DNA of 64,000 nt from Argopecten irradians. Lineage: Eukaryota; Mollusca; Bivalvia; Pectinida; Pectinidae. Each line of letters starts with the position of its first letter. The first letter of the stretch is position 1. A program made the translations under genes and the position numbers. The notes under the pieces are model-generated. The model saw nothing but the letters and a program-made list of their open reading frames with translations, was not told the origin of the DNA and made no database searches. This document shows positions 56,801 to 64,000 of the stretch, one piece after another. The DNA is taken from the NCBI RefSeq assembly GCF_041381155.1, contig NC_091149.1:12354609-12418608 (forward strand), written 5' to 3'.

Positions 56801-58614
56801 GGGTACCCTTGGTCCCTAGTTGTGCCATACAGATTTTGCGGCTGATCGGAAAAACAAGATGGCGGCAGGCAGCCATCTTTGATTTTGGCAGTTGAAGTTT
56901 GTTATCGATATTTCTTGAGAACTACTGAAGGAATTTTGTTCAAACTTCACATGGAGGTTACCCTTGGTCCCTATTTGTGCCATACAGATTTTGAGGCTGA
57001 TAGGAAAAACAAGATGGCCGCCAGGCGGCCATCTTGGATTTTGATAGTTAAGGTTTGATATCCCTATTTCTCAAAAAGTGCAGAAGGGATCTTTCTCAAA
57101 TTTAATATGTAGGTTCCCCTAGGGCCCTTGATGTGCAAATTGCAATTTTGGACCAATCGGTGTACAAGATGGCCGCCAGGCAGCCATCTTGGATTTCGAT
57201 AGTTAAAGTTTGTTATGGCTATTTCTCAGATAGTACTGAAGGGATCTGTCTCAAATTTCATATGTAGGTTCCCCTAGGGACCTAGTTGTGCATATTGCAT
57301 TTTGGGACCAATCGGTTTACAAGATGGCCGCCAGGCAGCCATCTTGGATTTTGTTATTCAAAGTTTGTTATGGCTATTTCTCAGAAAGTACTGAAGGAAT
57401 CTGTCTCAAAATTCATATGTAGGTTCCCCTAGGGCCCTAGTTGTGCATATTGTGATTTGGGACCGATCGGTCAACAAAATTGCTGCCAGACAGCCATCTT
57501 GGATTTTTATGTTTAAAGTTTGTTATCGCTATTTCTCAGAAAGTATTGAATGGATCTTTCTCAAATTTCACATGTAGATTCCCATAGGGCCCTAGTTGTG
57601 CATATTGTGATTTGGGACCGATTGATCAACAAGATGGCCGCCAAGGAGTCATCTGGGATTTTGATAGTTGAAGTTTGTTACCGCTATTTCTCAAAAGGTA
57701 CTGAAGCGATCTGTCTCAAATTTTATATGTAGTATGTTTGAAAAAGTTTAAAAAGTAGAGAAAAGATCCATCTTTCCTTTGTCAGATATAGATCATTCTT
57801 TGGTGGGCGCCAAGATCCCTCTGGTTCAATATTTTAAATGCCCTGGGCGCTTATTGGGTCAAATACGGTAATATCTTTAGTTCATGTTGGACAGCTTATT
57901 ATGGAGTAACATCAAAATATTTTGAAATAAATGCTTTGTTTGATTATAACCAATTTTGTTTGACAGAATTCTTCGTCTGGTGTAGGGGAACAAGGTGGAT
58001 GTCCATTCCAGTGCTTTGACCTTGAACATTTGGACCGTATACTTCAGAGAGAAGAAATTCATGATTCCAGGAAGGTAATTCATCAACTCGCATCAAATGG
58101 GAAATACTCGGAGGCATGTAAAACTCTTTTTGTCGAAAAAACTAAGAAAATGATGCAGAGAATGGAAGACCAGTGTACACATTATTTAACAGACGCTCAA
58201 TCCGGATGTGACGGATACCAGGAGAATTGTGAATATAAAGTCATGTCCAACGCTAAAACAAACACCACTTTTGATGGCAGTGAATTGGACGCTTTCCCAC
58301 ATTGTCCAGACAGAGTAGGAAAGGATTTTTTTCCAAGTGTTAAAACATCAGAGAGACATTCAGTTGATGATACAAACTCTGATTTAAGCATTGAAACATT
58401 AGAATGTGATTTCCATAAAGCGAGGACTTTGTCAGAGGATTGTGAGGTGACAGTACGTAGCTCCTGTCCAGGTAGTAAATATTGTCCTAGATCTTCAGAA
58501 ACACAGAATTCAGAAAGAGGAATCGAAGTTGTATTTGATCATATATACAAACCGTCACAATATTACTTCAGTCTCAGAAAATTGATTGAAGGTTTAAAAC
58601 ATGTAAAAAAGTAA
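50642..58614 (+). CDS. PRIM2: DNA primase large subunit (PRIM2)-like, C-terminal Fe-S domain, three exons
   Basis: Coding 50642-50806, 51309-51524, 57967-58614 (343 codons including stop), all phase 0 with GT-AG borders. Motifs in order match the primase large-subunit Fe-S domain: AMFPPCMSHVHNILSSRHRL, IQYTLFLKEIGMPVHEALMF, FWRKEY, YTYNIRHLYGLEG, NYRGHSCSTLQ, GGCPFQCFDLEHL, GKYSEACKTLF, and near the end KPSQYYF like the family's HPNQYF. The four cluster-binding cysteines (in PPCM, HSC, GGCP, EAC) are spaced about 87, 16 and 39 residues, near family values. PRIM2 helps PRIM1 start RNA primers in the Pol alpha-primase complex in the nucleus. Odd points: about 100 extra residues between EACKTLF and KPSQYYF, and no visible exons for the N-terminal primase-binding domain upstream. 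It could be a diverged paralogue or a partial copy. Confidence 0.85.
50841..51152. mobile_element. M1-family inverted-repeat element, copy 4 (312 bp), in PRIM2-like intron
   Basis: TCCCCGATACTCCAGGGGTT at the left and GGAACCCCTGGAATATGGAG at the right are inverse. It starts 34 bases after the exon's donor. Confidence 0.88.
51309..51524 (+). CDS. PRIM2: PRIM2-like exon with second Fe-S cysteine
   Basis: 216 nt (72 codons) between TTTTTCAATATAG and TTACAG/GTAAAT. It codes IQYTLFLKEIGMPVHEALMF, then WRKEYSEPVESSDGCCHRWQ, QDGRRYTYNIRHLYGLEGAC and INYRGHSCSTLQ. YNIRH..G.EG is the most conserved signature of the family. Confidence 0.92.
51536..51895. mobile_element. TTAA-flanked MITE family P, copy 3, next to a splice donor
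   Basis: TTAAAGATGCTCCGCCGCTG starts 12 bases after the exon end. The right end CAACGGTTGAGCATCTTTG has lost the terminal AA. About 85% similar to copies 1 and 2. Confidence 0.85.
51896..53119 (+). other. PRIM2-like intron, nothing recognised
   Basis: AT-rich. No conserved frame, element ends or repeat found. Confidence 0.45.
53120..53613. mobile_element. hAT-like MITE (494 bp)
   Basis: Ends TAGGGCTGG / CCAGCCCTA preceded by CTTATGTC (53112-53119) and followed by CTTATATC (53614-53621), a 7/8 match to an 8-bp target duplication as in hAT elements. The interior is rich in ATCGATA/GTATCG phrases. Confidence 0.8.
53690..53866 (-). mobile_element. SINE-like copy, minus strand
   Basis: The minus strand reads AGATGTCCCAACATACC, then GGGTTGTGAGTTTGAATCCC (B box-like), ATGTGGGGCAGTTGCCAGGT and tail GCATTTAACAGGACATTAAA, the same order as 11836-12048. 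Confidence 0.75.
53868..54716. mobile_element. ~850-bp inverted-repeat element with an internal duplication
   Basis: Left TTAAAGGCCAAATATACATA then TTTGTAATCACAAACA; right TGTTTGTGATTACAAAAAAT then ACATATATTGGCCTTTAA, inverse of each other. Inside, AACATGTTGGCCAAAGCCAG with GCAAGTTGTTA occurs at 53960 and 54265, and GACAGGTATGTTTACAAGAC at 54014 and 54540. The second copy is split by about 220 bp flanked by AACTGT and with an A-run. Confidence 0.75.
54763..54960 (+). mobile_element. SINE-like copy, diverged
   Basis: TTGGTTGAGTGGTTAACATG head, GTTGCAAGTTTGAGACCCAT (B box-like), TGTGGGACAGCAGCGTGCTG, TTTTTCTCTGAGTACTC and a GTTACAGCCTGTAATAGGAG tail. Confidence 0.7.
55229..57825 (-). mobile_element. 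Tandem-repeat-bearing element family A, copy 2 (2.6 kb)
   Basis: Plus-strand order: TTTAGCCCACCATCATCAGA, GGTGGGCTATTCAAATCGCC, CGTCCGTGGTCCGTCGTCCG tract, then about 15 subunits of roughly 156 bp each with AAGATGGCCGCC...GGCAGCCATCTT, ending TTGGTGGGCGCCAAGATCCC TCTGGTTC. It is the inverse of 31389-32540. Minus-strand frames of 246 and 196 codons are 52-residue repeats from the 156-bp subunit. Confidence 0.88.
55621..57176. repeat. 778-bp tandem duplication within element A
   Basis: CAGGCAGCCATCTTTGATTT begins at 55621 and at 56399. The two 778-bp blocks agree base for base at all diagnostic variants I checked, e.g. ACTGAAGGAATTTTG at 56150 and 56926, GATAGGAAAAACAAG at 56222 and 57000, GATGGCGGCAGGCAGC at 56079 and 56857. 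Confidence 0.9.
57967..58614 (+). CDS. PRIM2: PRIM2-like last exon with third and fourth Fe-S cysteines
   Basis: 648 nt after acceptor TTGTTTGACAG, ending at the TAA before 58615. It codes NSSSGVGEQGGCPFQCFDLE with HLDRILQREEIHDSRKVIHQ, LASNGKYSEACKTLF, then a Ser/Thr/Asp/Cys-rich insertion of about 100 residues, and closes with VVFDHIYKPSQYYFSLRKLI then EGLKHVKK. The insertion is hydrophilic with no repeat or domain that I recognise. Confidence 0.88.
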   Translation, partial: NSSSGVGEQGGCPFQCFDLEHLDRILQREEIHDSRKVIHQLASNGKYSEACKTLFVEKTKKMMQRMEDQCTHYLTDAQSGCDGYQENCEYKVMSNAKTNTTFDGSELDAFPHCPDRVGKDFFPSVKTSERHSVDDTNSDLSIETLECDFHKARTLSEDCEVTVRSSCPGSKYCPRSSETQNSERGIEVVFDHIYKPSQYYFSLRKLIEGLKHVKK

Positions 58615-58697
58615 ACTTTATAAAACAATTATTTCTTGGATTTTCTTTCCTGATTTTCCTCACCATTCAAATATAATGAGCACAAGGCTCTTTTTGA
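58615..58697 (+). other. PRIM2-like 3' UTR start
   Basis: Begins ACTTTATAAAACAATTATTT. No canonical AATAAA before the next repeat; the 3' end may lie in the repeat. Confidence 0.4.
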
Positions 58698-59215
58698 TTT
58701 TTAGGTCATCTGACCCAAGGGGTCAGGATGCTTGGGTCAGGATGACTTATATTCATCATGCTTCCTCCCTTGACCTGTGCCACGCTCAGTGTGCCGTTCG
58801 TTAACTTTTCATTCAAACAACTTTTTCTAAATTACCGAAAGGCCTAGGGTACGTTTTGGCCTGAAGCATGCTGGGATGAAGTGCTACCAAGTTTGTTCAA
58901 ACGAATGACCTTGACCTTCCTTCAAGGTTACTGGGGTCAAATAGACTAAAATCTTTAAACAACCTTTTCTGAATAACTAAGAGGCCTAGAGACCTGATAT
59001 TGGGCCTGTGACATGCTGGGATGAAGGGCTACCAAGTTTGCTCAAATGAATGACCTTGATCTTCATCAAATATATCAGAACCTGAACTTCTTCTATTGAA
59101 AGAACTCTTTGTATTCCCTTAATTGTTTGGGATTCTTGTTCTGTTTTGTGTCGTTGTATTGTGCCAATAGTCAGATGACTCTTAAGGCCCATGGGATTCT
59201 TGTCCTGTTTTGTGT
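58698..59215 (-). mobile_element. Fragment of the GGTCAGATGACCTAA repeat family
   Basis: AGGTCATCTGACCCAAGGGG at the left is the inverse of the family-C right end (34705-34722), and CAGATGACTCTTAAGGCCCA then TGGGATTCTTG closes it. Two weak ~125-bp units (GGCCTAGGGTACGTTTTGGC and GGCCTAGAGACCTGATATTG) lie inside. Confidence 0.7.
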
Positions 59216-59914
59216 CCTTTCGGTTTTGTGGAACCTGCAAGCAAGGTTAAAAACATACTCAATTAATAAACTCAACATTTTCTTTAAGAACAAAAGCTTT
59301 CTAGCCATTCAAACTGATAGTTTATTTTGCAATTTCTTCAAAAATAAATGAACTCATTGTAATTGATCAAATTGAGAGAATAGTTTCAATGTTTCATTGA
59401 TTTTACACCTTTGGAGATGGTAGGAAGCGTTGTTACCGCTATTCCTGAAAAGAATCTGTTGTGAATTATCGTTTTAAAACTCCATGAGACAAATAACAAA
59501 AATCGGATAAACAAGCAACACATTTATTTAGTGATATAAATTAATGAGTTTTTAGTAAACGGTTTTTATGAACATGCAGCATAGAAGATGTTTAAAATCA
59601 ATTCCCTTACCTAGGTAATCTAGACTTTTACAAAGTCAAAGTGTCTTTATGTGAACTCTAGTCGATTCCAATTCCATGTGAAAAGTTTGAAGTCAAATTT
59701 ACCCGAAGGCATGTATAAACGTAAGCTAATGTAAAAGTTCTTATGTTAAGTGAGACATTAAAATTAATTTTTCCAGTGCAAATGTACCGAGTGTGCAATA
59801 ACTAGACAAAAGTGTATTGATCTGCGGTATCATGTGAAGTAAGAAGCTTTTAAAAAGCGTCTACCTACATCGAATCATCAAATTAACGATTGGTTTTAAA
59901 AGCTGAACATTGAC
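59216..59914. other. Intergenic, nothing recognised
   Basis: AT-rich with no supported frame. Confidence 0.45.
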
Positions 59915-60290
59915 TTAAAGATGCTCGACCAACGAAAGAACATATTCTATACCAGGTATATCATTTGAAAAAAACCCTGATTATAGTCATATTATTTGTG
60001 TCTAATTAACACAAAAATGCATATAAAACAATTGATCTTGCTTTTGGTGCGTTCACAACCAGTACTTAATGTATCAATATAGGACATATTGCCATGGGAT
60101 TTTTGTGGGACGCAATTAATTATTTTTAATATTTTTATCTTAAATTAGAATAGGAATCTCAAACTTTTTAATGATGGAAATGGTGTACATTAAGTTACTT
60201 TTGTAACTTAAGAAAATACTTATTCATTGATCATCGGCTCTTGTTTTTGATAGAGAAAAATACCATTTGTCGGCGGTGGGACATCTTTAA
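59915..60290. mobile_element. TTAA-flanked MITE family P, copy 4 (376 bp, diverged)
   Basis: TTAAAGATGCTCGACCAACG at the left and GGCGGTGGGACATCTTTAA at the right; TTAA at both ends is kept. Confidence 0.82.
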
Positions 60291-61239
60291 TAAAATGATA
60301 ATTGCGAATAAAATCACAAACAAAACTTTCCACTAGCAATTGGTCTATCAATCAATGTTGTATGAGTAAGTTTTATAATATACAAATGAAGCGATCATGT
60401 TTGACAGTGGCAGGTAATAACACATGTATCAAAACATTATTTACAAAAAAATGTATGAGCAAGCAACTTTGTATGAGCAAGTAAATTATGAGTAAATACA
60501 TGTATAACATTATGCCTAAAATCAAAACCTATGCGCCATCCTAACATGACAACAGTTTAAACATCATTACTAATTTTTAAAACAAAAATTTATTTCGTAT
60601 TTATAGCAATAAACACAAAATCACATATTTTAATTTGTTGAACAAAATGAGTTGTTCTACACTCGCACACAGTTTTCCCCGTTACTATTAATAATGATAT
60701 GATGAAAGAAGCATAAAAACATAATTCACGTCAAACAATCCGTACACAACATAATTTATACATGTCTATAATAATTAAGATTTATCATGCTGACGAAACA
60801 GTCTAAAGTTAAACTGAATTTTATTAGGAATGGTCACGGATCATTTTAATCGAAAATAACATCGTTCTTTTTCCCTTTTTTGAGCCAAAATCACTTTATA
60901 ATATATGCAAGTGGTCGACACAATAATATAGTATGAATTTTGTGAGTACAGCACATACAACATACCGTAGTGACAACCTTTGTGCGACGACCGCCTGCTT
61001 CATAAATTATTTTCATTGGGTATGTTCATCACATTTTTACTGGTGTACAAAAACTATACTAGCCCATAAATAACCCAAACCCGCCTTTAAATAAAATATT
61101 TTTCTCCGTTTGGTGGTATTTATAGGCAGGTCGTACCAATATTAACTGACATACATACATAGCTGTATAATCCTTTATTACATGGATACAACATTAACTT
61201 CATTATATACCATTATCACAGATAAAATATACCTTTGTT
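60291..61239. other. Intergenic, nothing recognised
   Basis: AT-rich. ATGAGCAAGTAA / ATGAGCAAGCAA phrases recur at 60450-60500; no gene. Confidence 0.45.
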
Positions 61240-61475
61240 TGTTTGATTAATTAACGTCCTATTAACAGCTTTGGTCATGTAAGGACGGCCTCCCATGTAT
61301 GCGGTGTGTTGCATGTATGTTGGACAAGGTTCGTGTTTTGGGAGACTGCGGTATATTCATGTTGTGTCTTCTTGTATAGTGGAACTGTTGCCCTTTTTAT
61401 AGTACTATATCACAAAAGCATGCCGCCGAAGACACCAAGCAACACACCCCACCCGGTCACATTATACTGACAACG
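61240..61475 (+). mobile_element. Dispersed SINE-like repeat
   Basis: TTGATTAATTAACGTCCTAT, TAACAGCTTTGGTCATGTAA, GGACGGCCTCCCATGTATGC, GTTTTGGGAGACTGCGGTAT, TGCCGCCGAAGACACCAAGC and ACACACCCCACCCGGTCACA in order. Related pieces are at 37663-37970 and 38490-38640. No polymerase III boxes were certain. Confidence 0.65.
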
Positions 61476-61744
61476 GGCGAAATATACCTGGTGCAAGCAA
61501 TAAGCTTCCATTAAGTCTGAAGCCTACATGTTAGGGTCTTTCAAGTTTATTGCAATGTCAAATCCACTGAAGATTGCCTCCTTGGAGCTGCAAATTGTCC
61601 CGGTTCCCATGACCACATAGATTTTTTGAGGACTTTACATACAATTAAAATAAGCTATTGTTATGTCATCTGTTGAAAAACTCGACTTGGTATGTTTATC
61701 AAATCAACTTTTTTAATCTTAAAAGGGCGTAATAATCAATGACT
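61476..61744. other. Intergenic, nothing recognised
   Basis: No frame or repeat seen. Confidence 0.4.
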
Positions 61745-62045
61745 GTCAAAGTAAATAATAAATGATAAATAAATATAGAAATAAAGCTATATTACACAGA
61801 TAAAGGAAATGATATGCTATATATTGAATAAATTTAAATAAATGATAAATAGATATAATAAATAAAAATTACATAGATAAAGGAAATGCTACGCTATATA
61901 AATAGATTTAATTAAAAGATAATTAAATAAAATAAATAAATATTACTTAGATAAAAGAAATACAACGCTATAAAAGTAAATCTAAATAAATGAGAAATAA
62001 ATCTAATAAATATTACACAGATAAAGGAAATGTTATGCTGTATGA
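61745..62045. repeat. ~80-bp AT-rich tandem repeat, four copies
   Basis: ACACAGATAAAGGAAATG followed by (A/T)-(C/T)GCTATATA recurs near 61796, 61872, 61950 (TTAGATAAAAGAAATACAAC) and 62017, separated by AAATAAATGATAAATAAATA-type sequence. Confidence 0.8.
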
Positions 62046-62574
62046 TAATGTACGTTATATAAACTCGCCCACTCACTCATGTAATTGTACAAGGTGTTCC
62101 AAGTTTAGGTCAAAGAGAGTTCAAATACATGTTTACGGGTGAATGATTTACAAAAACAGGTAAACAATTCAATTATTTATCTAAATCTCTACACATGATT
62201 TTTTTTTTAAACTAGTACATAATTAATGACGCTCTACAAACACAGAATAAATATCACATACATATACAAGACAGGTAGTCATTTTGTCTATAAGGCTGCA
62301 TACTTATTAATGTACATGTGGAAATTACACTAGATTGATGACTCAAGGAGTTTGGATGTTTTAGCTTCTTTTTCATTCCAGAGATGTAGAGAGCGAATAT
62401 GCATAGCTGTATATCTACACCTGTTAAACATTCTTAGGAAATTCAGATTATGCTTACTACATCAGACAATGTAACTAACAGTTGATAAATGACAACAAGA
62501 ATAAGTACGCTAATTCCACATTTTGCCGTAGTTATACATAAGAAACACTTACAGACTTTCTTATGTTAATATGC
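62046..62574. other. Intergenic, nothing recognised
   Basis: AT-rich, no structure recognised. Confidence 0.4.
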
Positions 62575-62735
62575 TTCGGAACATATTCCGTCTTTGAATA
62601 TTATAGATTTATCTCCCTTGTGGGAAAGTTTCGATCGGTAGGTCATTGATTTGCATGAAAAACATACGTTATCTTTGAAACACCTGGCGTCACAATGTAT
62701 ACCTGCCCGCAAGGGAAGATAATTATTTGATAAGA
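62575..62735. mobile_element. MITE related to 9802-9954
   Basis: TATTATAGATTTATCTCCCT at the left and AAGGGAAGATAATTATTTGATA at the right are imperfect inverses. Both this copy and 9802-9954 share GTATACCTGCC / AGGTATACATTGTGAYGTCA interiors. Confidence 0.65.
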
Positions 62736-63400
62736 TGGAACTGTATATGTTAAAGCTTCTTAATATCAACATGTCGGGTAATATGGACAATGTTTCGTCA
62801 ATTACAACCAAGCTTAATTAGAACCAAATTAATTAATTCAAAAATGAAAATGATATAAATGCACAAATATTTGAATTTATATATATTGCATACTATATAC
62901 CACCAGGAATCAGTTGCCAGAGTCAGCGAATAACGTATAGCCAGTTAAAGTAAAACAATCTTTCAAAACCAGGATATAAAATTAAATTCTGGCGAATTAG
63001 AATAAGTATCTGCATATACTATACTGTATATATGTACAACCTAAACTTGACTTCGCACTTAACTGTTGTGAATAAAATTATCATTTTTATAACAATATTC
63101 AAAAGATCTATCCTAAAATCGATTATGAATGTTCTTGAAAAATGAAGCAGCACTTGTCTCAGAACACTATTTTATGATTAGGCTAAAATGGTAATACTTA
63201 AATGGAATTATCTCCCTTGTGTGAAAGTATCAAATGTGGCGCTATTTCTATGTGAGCAAAACTTTCGTTGTTTTTCCTTCTTGAAAAATATGACATTACA
63301 CTCATACAGACATGACGTAACAATCAAAACCTCCTCTCAAAGGCAATAAAGCATCACTTGGACTTATTAACGTACCACGTGATACCCGATAACGTTTGTA
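62736..63400. other. Intergenic, nothing recognised
   Basis: One more TTATCTCCCTTGTGTGAAAG phrase at 63208 hints at a third decayed copy of the 9802/62575 family. No gene. Confidence 0.45.
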
Positions 63401-63600
63401 CGGGACTCCAGATCTCTAGTGGTGATGGGAAGGAACTCTGTAATCTTCCCTATGGAATGACGTTAGAGTGGGATATCATATTTTGACGTCTTTACATCGC
63501 CAGTAGAAATAACATTCCCGCACAAACATTATATCACATATTGACGTCATTCCATCACCAATAGTGATAATAGTCCCGCACAAACATGATCACATGCACC
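63400..63600. repeat. Degenerate ~65-bp repeat
   Basis: GACGTC-TTACATCGCCAGTAG with CATTCCCGCACAAACATTAT and GACGTCATTCCATCACCAATAG with AGTCCCGCACAAACATGAT are two adjacent copies; a third may be at 63420-63480. Confidence 0.6.
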
Positions 63601-63890
63601 CCTCTCCGAAACCTGCGAACCAATATTTTTCTGAACCCTTAATTATGACCTACTGATCATCAAGATGGCCGCCATCTCGAATTTCACTAAAAATGAAAAA
63701 TAGTGATAACATTGACATTCAGTTTTATGCCCCTACATGCTCGATGTGTTGCTCTTGCTATCCAGACAAGTGTATTGCTGTTGTCTGAAGTAATTTAGCG
63801 CTGGTTTCGACCTCAAATCCTGAGCATTTGGTAAGCTTAACATAAGGAGCTCGGCATCTGCAAGTATAAACATAGTTTTTTAGATGATTA

Positions 63891-64000
63891 TTGAAGATGC
63901 TCCATCGCCGACAGAGCATAAACACTACTCATAATTATGATAATAATTGGTGTTTAATCGTGTATATACATAATATAGTTAACACAAAAAATGATATAAA
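63891..64000. mobile_element. TTAA-type MITE family P, copy 5 (cut by window end)
   Basis: GAAGATGCTCCATCGCCGAC then AGAGCATAAA and TGGTGTTTAATCGTGTATAT match the left part of copies 1-4; the right end is outside the window. Confidence 0.8.

Larger units (their letters stand above)
55093..57870. mobile_element. MITE with TACCGTATT ends, split by a family-A element
   Basis: Left TACCGTATTCGACCCAATAA with GCGCCC, right GGGCGCTTATTGGGTCAAAT with ACGGTA, near-perfect inverses of about 26 bp. Nearly all of the interior is the family-A element 55229-57825, so the MITE was present first. Confidence 0.85.

Noticed and set aside
55358..56876. 246- and 196-codon minus frames, and plus frames at 31.9-34.6 kb
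   Set aside because: 52- or ~49-residue repeats from the 156- and 146-bp subunits of elements A and C, present in several locations with no independent evidence of translation.

Overview
The window looks like nuclear DNA of a bivalve mollusc. It is AT-rich, its genes are split into small exons with GT-AG introns, and it is dense in short inverted-repeat elements, tRNA-derived SINE-like copies and tandem-repeat-bearing elements of the kind common in bivalve genomes. The species cannot be named from sequence alone. Three spliced protein genes are supported. Most other long open frames are by-products of tandem repeats whose unit length is a multiple of three.

Layout. (1) 1-9.2 kb, plus strand: the 3' part of a SETD2-type histone H3K36 methyltransferase gene. 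A Gln-rich linker, a WW domain and an SRI domain (binds the RNA polymerase II CTD) are spread over seven exons plus a cluster of exon-like repeats. Almost every intron carries a minisatellite touching or copying a splice junction, and the 3' UTR holds decayed copies of the last coding segment. (2) 9.2-15.8 kb: intergenic, with small inverted-repeat elements, two SINE-like copies and a dead LINE fragment. (3) 15.8-28.2 kb: one satellite-like array of a 42-bp unit, about 295 copies, all in one orientation, with higher-order duplication near 5 kb. (4) 28.4-36.7 kb, minus strand: a three-exon gene for a 484-residue FAD-dependent amine-oxidase-like flavoprotein, tail-to-tail with SETD2 across the satellite. 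Its 6.1-kb first intron is full of nested elements. (5) 36.7-50.6 kb: intergenic, with inverted-repeat elements, a perfect 66-bp-arm palindrome, a LINE reverse-transcriptase pseudogene split by a MITE, and a 2.7-kb inverted duplication. (6) 50.6-58.6 kb, plus strand: the last three exons of a DNA primase large subunit (PRIM2)-like gene. All four Fe-S cysteines are present, there is a roughly 100-residue insertion, and I found no exons for the N-terminal domain. (7) 58.6-64 kb: repeats and AT-rich intergenic DNA.

The three genes do not form a pathway: one is chromatin and transcription, one a flavin oxidoreductase, one replication priming. The most striking pattern is in SETD2, where tandem repeats appear to have grown from splice donors, acceptors and terminal coding sequence. 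One array offers seven copies of a 36-nt in-frame exon-like block, six of them with a GT donor. All coordinates were read by eye. No alignment, search or transcript data were available.
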